From Styela clava (Eukaryota > Chordata > Ascidiacea > Stolidobranchia > Styelidae): DNA of 64,000 bases. Positions 23,339 through 33,763 of this stretch are shown piece by piece. A program made the translations under genes and the position numbers. Under the pieces are notes generated by a model. The model did not search any database and was not told the DNA's origin. It saw nothing but the letters and a program-made list of their open reading frames with translations. Position 1 is the stretch's first letter. Every line of letters begins with the position of its first letter. The stretch is taken from the NCBI RefSeq assembly GCF_964204865.1, contig NC_135251.1:26784001-26848000 (forward strand), written 5' to 3'.

Positions 23339-26300
23339 ATGTTTGCAAGAGATTCCGAAAATGACATTGGATTACTCGGAACCCGCTATCTGGCAGGTTG
23401 CAGGACATCGATAATCATACGATTTGTTAAAGTTGCGACATCTTTGATTGTGCTTGCAATTTTACTGGGAAGTACGACGCAGTTCATATCACATAATAAT
23501 GGAAGAATGATAAGGTAATGAAATTCGCATACATTAGCAAAAAACTTGCTTACTATTTAAGCCAATTCATAAAATTTGCTGCGACTGAAAAATGAGTTCT
23601 TGAGTAATGAGCTATTCCCAGAAAATGTCTGGGACATTTATCTGTCCCACTAAATGTGTCCATGTACGATTTAAGTATTTGTCATTGTCCAGGTGAATAA
23701 TATAACGGCGCCTATTGCAATATTCAGGCAATTAGCATCTACTTCTATCCGTAGAGAGGCATTTTAATCTTAAAACTTCTACTTCTAAATTCCTAATAAA
23801 ATGTGGATTGTAGATATCAGATATTCAATTAAAGTTTTAAATTGTTGTTCTATATTTGTTTTAGTAGTTACTGTCAATATGATGATATACTACTTAAGCA
23901 ATGACAATATATACAACAGGTATGAAAAAGATATTCAAGTATTGAGAGCAGCAATTAAAGACAGAGATGAAGCTGAACATAGCAGAATGAAGCGTGAAAT
24001 TGCTGATTCCATTAAATCACATATGGCATCGCACGTAATTACGAAGAGATCAAACAGACATTCTTCAGTAAGTTACCAAATGACAACAAATTTAACAATT
24101 TTTCAATTTTATATTTAGCAAAAGTTGCGTTATTCACAGGTGTAGAAGAAATATGTTAGTTTGCAATTAGCATAAAACAATTTGAACTACATACTAAAAA
24201 TATGATATATCGAACAAATCGCTTCAAATTAGAAATAAGTACGAGGGAGTGTTTCCTTTATTTTAACTGCTTGGTAGTTGATTGACTCATACTGATGGTG
24301 ATATTAAATGTGTTGGTCATTTATTTATAGAAAGGTTGTTGATATAAATCATCGTTTTAGAACCGCTTCGTGTTTGTACGTGTTCGTTATCAGGGATATA
24401 TTTAGTGTTCTTTGCATGTTGGTGCGTGTGTATCGCATATCTTATTTAAAACTATTTTATTATTAATGATTTATTGTAGAATGAAGAAGAAGAATATTTA
24501 GAAAGCAACAATTGTAAGTGTAAAAATTTAAAAAGTTAAACTGGGCTACTTTTGAAACACATTCAGATATGATTTATTTTGTTCAGCTGGAGGAATAACT
24601 TATTTGAGATGGGGAAGAAGAGATTGCCCAAATCACGGGATCACGAGATTTGTTTATTCTGGTAAATAATAGTAATTGGATACAAACATATTCAGAGATA
24701 TTATACAATGCAGACATCGTATAATCAATTGAGCAACATAACAAATTTATACATATTGAATTCGACAATAATTTAATATAATAATATTAATATAAACAGA
24801 GTACAAAAAATATAGAGACCCAATGTCGTAACCGATTCTGCTAAAATCGACAAGCTGAATATTAGAAATAGAAGCACATTTCTTCAAAATCAGCACAACC
24901 TTGGGTTGAAAATAAAAACATAAATTATATAAGAGAGAACAGAGATCTGCTGGGAGTCTACCCCCGATAAATCGCGAAAGGGATCATTGGGGGTCGTGGT
25001 AAAATCCTTTTCGACACTAAGTTATGTTAAAACAAAATATTGATCTAATTTGAAAGATTTGGAACCAATACTGAGACCAACAACCATAGAAATAGAAACC
25101 AGGTTCTATGTTCTGTGCGAAAATATCCAAGGGAATGGTTCTCATTGTCAGTGTTATTATTTTTTGTTAAATAGTCTTTGTATTATCAAATTTTAATGTA
25201 TTTTCATTTTAGTTATTGGGGGTCGCAAAAAGTGGGTCGTGATGAAAAAAGTTTGAAGAACCCTGCAAAAGATAATAGGTCCACATTTTAGATAAAACAA
25301 GCGTGCGTTGTAATGTGTTCATTGCGGGTTCTTTTTATGGATTGGATTTATTATGGAATTTTAATTGAGGTTATTGTATTCAATGCAGGATATATGGCAG
25401 CAAGTTATTACGCTAATACTGGAAGTGGAGCAAACTACATGTGTCTTCACCATAACGTTTCTTACACTCCGGGAAAATATGTTGAGGGATCTCAAGGTAA
25501 TATTAAAATTTCGTCCAAACGTAATCGACTTTCTGACTTCACTGGCTGCAAATGTAGTGAGATAATATTTATATTATTCAACTGGCAAACATGTCAGGTT
25601 TTTACTCCAGGAATATGCAACCTATAATACAAGAGGGCCAGATACAAATAACTGGGTGAAACCGCGGGGTGCACATAGGCTTTCTGGTAGTTGCAGGCAC
25701 AAAATTTGGTTGTTGATCTTATGACATGCGTTTTTCACTTCGCACAAGCTAGCAGGTAGGGCATTGTAACGTCATAGGCTTAGATAATAAATTGAAATTA
25801 GGGATAGGCTTTGCATCGCAAAGGGATTGGAATTACTCGCACATACCGGAATAAACTAAATCAAAAACTCGTTTCGTGGACACCCCACCATTTAAAATAG
25901 GGACTTCTCTGTGGGTCGTCGGTTGCACACCACTGCTTTACGCAAAAAGTGTGCACTTTTGCCAAACTCTAGTAACTTGTACAATTTCTTTTATATTCTC
26001 AATTTGTAGGAAGTTCCTACGTCTATGGAGTCGAATTTTGAGACAGTGCTTGGGTGTATCAATTATTTGATTTGACGTCGACTGAAACAAATTCATTGCA
26101 ATTCCATTCTGTACCATGTGCTATGTGCATGGCTGAAGCTCGGGTATCTAAGGTAGAAAATATTCTTACATGCATACAAAGTCATACATCAGCATCAAAT
26201 ATTATTACATCATAATACCTGGAAGAAAACGGATAATTACAAATACCTTCGTAAATCAATTTATATTTTGTAAGAAGATTTTCTTATTCACTGGTATTCT

Positions 26301-26741
26301 TCAAATTCAACATCATTGTGAGTCGAGGGATATTTGCATAACGATAAAAATTGTAAAATATAAATTTGGTGCGCCCAACTCAAACAGTTGTATAAAAGTG
26401 TATAACCTTTCGAAAAAAATGTCATGACATTTTTGTGATATAAACTCTCCCTCTTTTAATTTGAGTTAAAAATTTACACTTTGCAGATGATGATTCCTGG
26501 GAGAGGCGATTGTCCCAAAGGTTGGCACAGAGAATATGCGGGATATATAATGTCTGGGGGTCACAGTGACAAGCACTCGACTGAATTCATTTGTGTGGAC
26601 GAAAGACCTCAAATTGTTCCCGGCACGATAGGAGATCAGAAAGGGGGATTCCTGCAGATGGTTGAAGTTCAGTGTACTTCATTACCTTGTGAACCATTTG
26701 TAGCAGGCAGAGAGTTGAGATGTGTTGTCTGTACACTATGA
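23339..26741 (+). pseudogene. C4-type paralogue, gene E, with premature stop
   Basis: Exons 23339-23514, 23920-24067, 24480-24513, 24587-24661, 25389-25496, 26010-26152, 26487-26741. All splice sites and phases are intact and would give 312 codons. However, exon 6 has TGA at 26039-26041 where D has CGA (Arg in VEFRDS), a CpG-type C-to-T change. Translation would stop after 190 residues, losing the second half of the C4-type domain and seven of its ten cysteines. Downstream, the AATAAA present in C and D is replaced (caaaataaat in D, caaaacagaa in E). Either a young pseudogene or a null allele; the remaining exons look otherwise constrained. A sequencing error is possible. Confidence 0.8.
24700..25290. 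mobile_element. hAT-like remnant in intron 4 of E, decayed in C and D
   Basis: Near 25215-25265, the sequence gggggtcgcaaaaagtgggt, then gtcgtgatgaaaaaagtttgaagaaccctg, is a hAT-type terminus. Decayed forms occupy the same place in intron 4 of C (~11167-11225) and D (~19140-19175). Gene B lacks it. The left end is not clear to me. Confidence 0.5.
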
Positions 26742-27674
26742 TATTGTTTCAACAAAACAGAAGTAAAAAAGAATACGAGCTTTCATCGGCAATGTCTAAA
26801 CTTTGTGTATATATCAATTGATAATATTGAAAAAAAATTTTCTACTCATCTTGGGAATAGGGAGCAGTGGACGATATAAAATGACTAATCTTGTTCATCT
26901 TTCATCACTTCAGTCACGTACCAGTGATCTGCACAAAATAGCGCAGCGACTTGGTGTTTAGGTTTTTCTTTTGTTTCATAAACCGACAATCATAAGCAAA
27001 TTTGACCTGGAGAAATTTGGCAAAAGAGGCATCAGTAAAAAAAACTATTTTCTACTAGTTCCTTTATATTCAATTTCTCAAAAAGCTGTCTGTCACTATG
27101 AATTTAGGTAAACACTAAGTGTAAAATATTGTTAATATCTAGATTTTAGTAGAAGTTTAATACTCGGAAACATGAATCAAATATATATTGGACTATAGCA
27201 CTAGAATATTTTGGTGTCGAACACTAGTAAAAAAAGTCCATCATTAATTAATAAAGGTTGTAATGTATGTAAAGTAATGACGAAAAAATAGAAGTTGCAA
27301 CACTTCATCTATGAAATCTGTGAGTCAAAACAAGAAATGAGGTCATCAGGACGAATCTGTAGAATAGATAGTTGGAAATATCTTAATATTTCAGATTGTG
27401 TATTACTAAGTGAATCATGCCAATTGCAAAACAAACCATTTTTCAAAGTCAATAAATATATTTTGTGCGCTATGGGATCACATGTTTATAGTTTATAGAC
27501 CAAATTGGAGCTGCGATTCCGAGAAAATCATTTCATTTATTTTAACTGTGACGACATAAAAGTAACTATTTGTGTGAACTTGGTGTGACGTAATAATGCG
27601 TTTGTAAAGTTTTCAAATCATTATTTTAGTAATATCATGTTGTGAAAACTCAGTGTATACCCACGAGTGTAAAG
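26742..27674. other. Between gene E and LCA5
   Basis: The first 400 bp is the C/D/E-type 3' flank, without AATAAA near the gene. The rest (27146-27674) must hold the LCA5 promoter. I see no clear motif set; an acceptor-like ttattttag ends near 27630. Confidence 0.4.
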
Positions 27675-29906
27675 ATGAATGTGCCCTATCCGCGCAATAC
27701 TTCGGAGGAGGTCAATTCAAGTCCGGAGTACGACGTGGAAGAAAGACAGTATGAAGATGAATATGTGTCTTATTCGCCCATCTATTCCGATGAATTCGAT
27801 ATCGAGAGTAGACGAAGTGTACCGATGTGTTCCTCTAAATCCACACAAAAATATGAAAGGCGAAGTTTACAAAACTGTCGGCAAAAGACGGGGCATGATG
27901 AAAGAAAACGATCAGGATTGAGAAACATAGTTAAGAAGGTATCTGTTTCAGATGCAAATATCGGAAATACTTTAGTAGCTAAAATGCTTCAAGCAAAAAG
28001 AGATAAGTTGAATAAACTTCAAAATGAGCTTTTTGATATCACGCAAAAATTTGAAGAGATTTCAAAAGAAAATAGAATCTTGAAAACACTTCAACAAAAG
28101 CAAGAAAAAGTTATTCGTAAATTTGACGAGACGGAGAGCGATTTACCACGATTGCTATCGCAACAGGCAGAAGAGGAAAAATCTTTACGCTTCAGGCTGA
28201 GAAGAGCCCGCACTGCTGAAAGAGAACTAGAATCCAAACTGCGCGAAAATAGCAAATCGATGTTAAGAATGGAGAGTACTTTGCGGAAACTAAAAGACGT
28301 TGTTCAAGAAAATGAGCTCCATGAAAGATCGACGCTAACAAAAGAGCTTGCCGATAGGGAGCGCATTCTGGAGACCGCTGAACAGAAAATTGAGAAGCTA
28401 AATAAACATGTGGAACTTACGTCAAATTGCTTTCTGCGACAAATTAATATTGAGAGGAAAAGACATAGAGAAACTAAGAAAAAACTTGACGGAATGGTGA
28501 AAGAATTTGATGAAACGAAATCAAAATTGAGAGAGAAAGAAAGGGCTCTTGGCAACACTAATATTTATGCGATGCGTAGAAAGCGACACATAATATCGAA
28601 AAGTAAGTTTTCAGAGGTTCATGAATCCAATTTTGCAGCACCCCCTACACTACAGACTACTGAAATGGGAACTGAGCCTGAGAAATTGAAATCTGAAAAT
28701 GATGGAAACTCAAATGTATTGGTTCATTCACCAGATATTACACAGGTTAAAAAAGACGATCTTTTGAACTCAGGTAATCGAACCGCACATTCGTTTGATC
28801 AAGAAATATCTATCTCTACATCTGAAAAACTTATCACAAATGAGCAAGAACACACTGATGCGAGAACTGCAGATTTACTTTTCGATTCATCTGAGGATAT
28901 TAAAAATCCGTCGCCTTTTTTGAAAACTGATGCTTCGGAACAGTGTATGCCAGAAACATATGATTCGAATAAGATAGAAACACCCAACACCGAATTGCAA
29001 ACATCATCGATATTTTTGACAAGAAAGTTTGAAACTCCGTCTTTACAATTGTTACAAAAGTGTGATGAAAAGAGTACACAAAAGAATGAGGCTAAAGTAA
29101 CAAGACATCTTGACCAAAATGGAAGACTGCTGGACTTTTCAAATTTTACACATCAAGAAAATAAGCATGAAAATAATAACGAAAATGTCAAAAATAAAAA
29201 GGCTCATACCCTAATAAACAACAAAGAGGTATTACCAAATTTGATTAGTACATTAGAACCTCATAATAACGAATGTAACCTGGATTGCTCGAACCTAAAA
29301 CTAGACCAAATCTTTGTATCAAAATCCGAATTAAATACACAGAAAAAACTTTCATCAATCAAAGAGGATTATTGGACCGAACCTAAAAAACATACTGTAG
29401 AAAAAATGCAGAAAAGAGGATACCAATTTTCAAAAGAAATTGAAAATCTCCATTTGGGTATCCCTTCATCCATTGATGGCTGCAAGAAAAGGCTGGAAAA
29501 ACTTGAAAAAGAAGTTATCTATTTTGGCAGTTATTCTCCGACAGTTGGAGACACGCCCACTAGAAGAAAATATCTCACTGTGGGAAACTACAATTCGACA
29601 GAAAAACAATCATCAAAGTCCTCTTACGAGAGAAAACAAGAAGAGGAGGGAACTAAGCCGTCGGATCTATTGATGAAACTGTTTGGCAAGTTAGAAACTG
29701 ACAAGAAGCATTTATTGGGTGACGTCAATGGAATTGAAAATTGTGTTCTATCTGCAAGAGAAAATTGTGACTATCCATGGAAGAATGATCTGTCCTCGAA
29801 TCTCAATGCAAACGGAGATAACCTTGAGTCCCCAGTGAAATCTACCATGAGCGATATGAAAGAATATTCAATTACCAAGACCAAATACGATAAGGAACCT
29901 ACCTAA
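27675..29906 (+). CDS. LCA5: Lebercilin (LCA5) homologue
   Basis: Single open frame of 743 aa from the ATG at 27675; an upstream ATG at 27638 hits a stop two codons later. Lebercilin is a ciliary axoneme/basal-body coiled-coil protein that binds intraflagellar transport machinery; human LCA5 mutations cause Leber congenital amaurosis. Residues ~95-300 carry the lebercilin domain: KRDKLNKLQNEL, ENRILKTLQQKQEKVIRKFD, TESDLPRLLSQQ, RLRRARTAERELESKL, ERSTLTKELADRERILE, KLNKHVELTSNCFLRQINIE, KEKERALGNTNIYAMRR. This order and spacing match vertebrate lebercilin. The N-terminus is acidic and Ser/Tyr-rich. The C-terminal ~430 residues are polar and probably disordered, with no recognisable motif. Unlike vertebrate LCA5, no intron interrupts the coding sequence. 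AATAAA at 29928-29933. Confidence 0.9.
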   Translation: MNVPYPRNTSEEVNSSPEYDVEERQYEDEYVSYSPIYSDEFDIESRRSVPMCSSKSTQKYERRSLQNCRQKTGHDERKRSGLRNIVKKVSVSDANIGNTLVAKMLQAKRDKLNKLQNELFDITQKFEEISKENRILKTLQQKQEKVIRKFDETESDLPRLLSQQAEEEKSLRFRLRRARTAERELESKLRENSKSMLRMESTLRKLKDVVQENELHERSTLTKELADRERILETAEQKIEKLNKHVELTSNCFLRQINIERKRHRETKKKLDGMVKEFDETKSKLREKERALGNTNIYAMRRKRHIISKSKFSEVHESNFAAPPTLQTTEMGTEPEKLKSENDGNSNVLVHSPDITQVKKDDLLNSGNRTAHSFDQEISISTSEKLITNEQEHTDARTADLLFDSSEDIKNPSPFLKTDASEQCMPETYDSNKIETPNTELQTSSIFLTRKFETPSLQLLQKCDEKSTQKNEAKVTRHLDQNGRLLDFSNFTHQENKHENNNENVKNKKAHTLINNKEVLPNLISTLEPHNNECNLDCSNLKLDQIFVSKSELNTQKKLSSIKEDYWTEPKKHTVEKMQKRGYQFSKEIENLHLGIPSSIDGCKKRLEKLEKEVIYFGSYSPTVGDTPTRRKYLTVGNYNSTEKQSSKSSYERKQEEEGTKPSDLLMKLFGKLETDKKHLLGDVNGIENCVLSARENCDYPWKNDLSSNLNANGDNLESPVKSTMSDMKEYSITKTKYDKEPT

Positions 29907-31687
29907 CTCTTTTTATAATATTATTAAAATAAAATGATGAAAACAACTCTAATTTGCAGCTTCTTTGTAGAATTGGTATGAAGGTATTATAAGGAATATT
30001 ATGAAACATTAATGTTACACTGATTTTCGCATGATGACAATGATTTTGTCAAAATAGTCACTGTGTCATCAGTCAAAACTGTTACCAATATAAGTTTAGC
30101 ATTGCGTGTCTATAATTTTGATAAAACTATCGGAAAACATTAGTAATATTGCGTGTTACTAAATGTAACTTGAAATATATACTGCAAGTTATTTTGTAAG
30201 ATTTCGTCGAATCCTAACGTTTTGAACAGTGAAAACCTGGAGATCAACCTGAACTTTATAACCGGAATCTAATATTTTGCGCAAAGTTATAGAAAATGCA
30301 ACCGTCTTCAATTTATATAGAGTGCGAATGGTTCTGTAATTGTGATTGAGCATGGGTTGTCGAAGGGTATTAGCCGCCATACTGCTGGGAATAGCAAAGA
30401 GTTTTTCGCACAAACCACCGTGATCAGCGTTGTCGAAATATCCCATGCTGTGCAAAAAACTTATTGGTACAAGGGTTAGTATATGTTGTGTGACTGAAGA
30501 CATTAAAAAAATCTCAGACTTCGAATAGCTATCAAATGCACTCGAAAGCATTGTTAATTGTTTTAAAGGAATTTTGATACGGTATGAATCGGTGCCATAA
30601 TAAGATCGTCGGCGTGCAAAGCTTAAAAGATAGGCCATTTGGGGAACCTCAAACACGCATTGATTTTATTTTCAATCATGCACACTTACTTCTGATTTTC
30701 AACTTGTAGTGGATTATGGCTATATGGTGTCGTTTTCGCAAATATTCGACTCAAGTTCCCTGAGGTTAGTCACAACAACCGAAACCTTCGAAGCTATATC
30801 AGAAAGCGTCTGAAATCGCTAATACGCAAGCACACCTCAAGGGTGTGACATCTGTGACGGACGACAAAGAGAGCCTTCTATAACTTTTTTCAAACCCCTG
30901 GAACAATTCCGCCAAACCACGGGTGCTCAATTAAACATAGGTTAAGAAACCTTGATCCAAGGTTTAGATTCTAGGCGACGGCACAGCATAACAACCTCTT
31001 GGTATTTGAAGTTCTCCAAGTTCGACCATACTGTGATCGCTAAAAAATAGAAATGTTTTGCAACAAAAGGCAGATGATCTCAGTCTGAGAATGCTTGTTA
31101 TCTAGAAGTTACGCCCAGTGTTCCCTCTAAGAAAATTTCGCTTCTGAGTTAATGCATCTGATGCGTCAATGTACTTTTATGATTTAAATATATTAAACGG
31201 CATATATCAAGGTTACAAGAACATCTAATAATCTGGAGTGTATAAAATAATATATTTTATATTTGACTTGAGCTCTTGCTGAAGTTTTACTAGCATACTA
31301 TTTTTCAATAATTTTACATACTTCTGCCAACTATGGAGCAGTCGAAATCACATTTACCAAAACAACACAACGCCAGGGATGGTCAGGGATAGTATATATG
31401 ACTGAAAATACATGCTAAACCAACAATAAGTCATTATAAAGGAGTATTTCCTGTCTGAGCTGAGTCGACATTTTCAGACATCTGACAGGCGATTTTGAAA
31501 TCCACGCTATTTATACGATTCGCACTTTGCGTCACGGCTGGAAGGTTCTATCGCTTCTCTCATATCAGGGCATAACGTCAACAAAGAGCTAAGAGCGATA
31601 TTAACAGTAGTTTACCGATCACAAAATTAAGTATGACTATTCTCTCATATGAGTGAAGCCGCTGGAAGAGGGTTTATAAATAATCTT
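29907..31687. other. Intergenic, one doubtful open frame
   Basis: LCA5 3' end, then sequence of higher complexity. The only long open stretch is on the minus strand at 30189-30665 (listed separately). No other exon or repeat is clear. Confidence 0.35.
30189..30665 (-). CDS. Unrecognised open stretch, possible terminal exon
   Basis: About 159 codons are open between stops on the minus strand, ending in 'RIRRNLTK' and TAA. It has mixed composition and includes a hydrophobic patch (ILTLVPISFLHSMGYF). No ATG begins the frame (the nearest start-like codon is GTG at 30656), so if real it would be a 3' exon of a spliced gene. I recognise no family. In DNA this AT-rich, an open frame of this length could arise by chance. 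Low confidence. Confidence 0.2.
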   Translation of the reverse strand, partial: NQCVFEVPQMAYLLSFARRRSYYGTDSYRIKIPLKQLTMLSSAFDSYSKSEIFLMSSVTQHILTLVPISFLHSMGYFDNADHGGLCEKLFAIPSSMAANTLRQPMLNHNYRTIRTLYKLKTVAFSITLRKILDSGYKVQVDLQVFTVQNVRIRRNLTK

Positions 31688-32107
31688 GATTATCCAAACT
31701 GTGCAATTCAGTTTAATTACTTGGCTGCATTTTTGTTTCGTCGTGTAGGTTGATATCACGCTATCGACTTCAAGAGTGTCGCTTTTTTTGTTTTAGAATT
31801 CTCAATCCACAAAATATCTTCTTTGAGTATTTAATTTAGCTGATTCTGTATTCGGAAGTCTCAAACTACTAAAACGTCTTACTCTTGCCATCTTGCTAAA
31901 CTCAATCTTTCTTATTCATCACTGAATCTCGGACAAACCTAAGATTGGACTGACAAAAGCGTAATCATCATCTAGTCCTAAGGGCAGCAATTAAGCCGCA
32001 GGGAATTTTATTTATTACGTTTGCGCTCTGTCGGAGTGACGACAGTTTGTGAATATATATTTGGCGAAATGCAATATTGGCCTACCTACCACTTAATTGA
32101 TGTAAAC

Positions 32108-33300
32108 CAAGGCTGCCCAACCCGCGGCCCGCATGCAGCCCGCCGAACTGTTTTTTGCGGCCCGCCCTATAAAGTTTGCAAGCAGACTTTTTAAATCTTT
32201 ACTATACATTTTTACATACATTTTACTATATATACATAAGTATCTTTTGTGATTTTGGTGTAATTGTTCCTGCCGTCTATCTACGTTCAAATGTCGGTTC
32301 TTATTATTATTATGTATGTGTCAAGTCTTGCACCCTGGTGGATATCAAGTCAGCTTTTTTATTTCTCGCAAAACTGTGCGTTCTGTTCGACGAACTCGAA
32401 AGATATTGTGCGATCATGGGGGACGAACGCTGAGCGCAATTATAGGAATGAACTTGGGGCCTAAGTTTGCAAATTAATTTCATTCTGATTGCTTTCTTTC
32501 GTGTCGGCTTTGATCGTCTTTATCGCCAACCTAAAATAAAAAGTCAACAATATCTTGGGCACTGGTCCCGGTCCCCGGACTCGTTGTCTTTTTATGTTTG
32601 TACTTTTGTTCATGTTATGTTCGCGTTAAATAAGATTTTGGAAATGTCGTCACTGCGTATCAGTCAATAATTCTGATGAAATTGACGTATGGCATTGCTA
32701 CTTTTTAGTCACAAATCCGTATATATCGGACTATTCATTCAGAAATCTTCGTTATGTTACTTCATTAAATACTTGGATTGGTGTTTCAAATTTTACGAAA
32801 CGGCTCACTAAAACTTGATATTGCCGCGACATTGGCGCACATTATGCTCATTGAAACGTTGAAACAGGTTCGTGGCTACTGAAAATAAATGAATAAAAAC
32901 ACTTTAACGCGAATATAATACTCAATTTTGACGTGATGTGTGTGTTTTTTGCGTGGTCGTCAAAAAACCGCAAGTATGTTGCGTAATGATTGATTCTTTG
33001 ATTCGGTCGCCCGCTAGTGTTATGTCCACGCCCCGTCTACCAGATATTCGAATAGTAAACTGCTATTCTAATATTCGACTCGATATTCGAATAATTTGCC
33101 AGCCCCACCCAGTAACCAGAAGCAATTTCAAAAATTTGATTGATTTTATGTTAGTAAACTCGCCTTTTATGTATTATGTAATTACCTACACCGAAATCAG
33201 GACTTATCTGGTATTAATGTTTGGTACAAACGTTTGCGGCCCGCGACCGATTTCGTGACGTGAAAGTGGCCCGCGAGACGAAAAAGGTTGGGCAGGCCTG
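32108..33300. mobile_element. Non-autonomous hAT element (1193 bp) with 8-bp TSD
   Basis: Ends CAAGGCTGCCCAACCCGCGG and (reverse complement of right) CAGGCCTGCCCAACCTTTTT. Subterminal GCGGCCCGC lies on both sides. Flanked by the 8-bp direct repeat ATGTAAAC at 32100-32107 and 33301-33308, diagnostic of hAT insertion. Copy 2 of the segmental duplication has a single atgtaaat at this point (around 45424), an empty site. No transposase frame inside. Confidence 0.9.
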
Positions 33301-33763
33301 ATGTAAACCGTACACCTTATTTTTTATCCATTGCACTCATAGGAGCTAGCAGTGGCGGCGCGTGGTCATTTTGACAACCGGGGCAAGCTACTGCGGGACC
33401 AAGTCACCCCCATCTACGGGGACAGGATGAGCGCTGTAAGTTCTCCCATCATTTTATGAGTATAAAAACCATTCCATCGGTAACAACCAATCGGCAAAAG
33501 CGACAATTTTTAACGATGAGAAAGTGTCTTTAAAACCGGTCCAAGTCAAGGGATTAATAAATATAGACATAGTTTATTTTGAAACCTCTTTCAAAAGGAA
33601 AGGCAATATTTACCCAGATAAATACAATGACATATTAACAGAAACTTCGGGAAAGCAGACAAAATCTAAAATAAGGTTTAAAACGTTAATATGAAGAAAG
33701 GAAAGTTAATGCAAAGATAAGGACATGCGTCGCTCACTCATAGATATATATGCTGCTAGACTT

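Larger units (their letters stand above)
21312..27145 (+). repeat. Tandem unit 3 (b'' stub + gene E)
   Basis: Third tandem unit. Homology to the other units ends around 27145, just where C and D flanks show a hAT-terminus-like insertion that E lacks. Confidence 0.65.

Noticed and set aside
27294-27301. GTTGCAAC upstream of LCA5 as a possible RFX X-box
   Set aside because: Only a compact half-match to GTTGCCATGGCAAC and about 375 bp upstream; not enough to call a ciliary promoter element.
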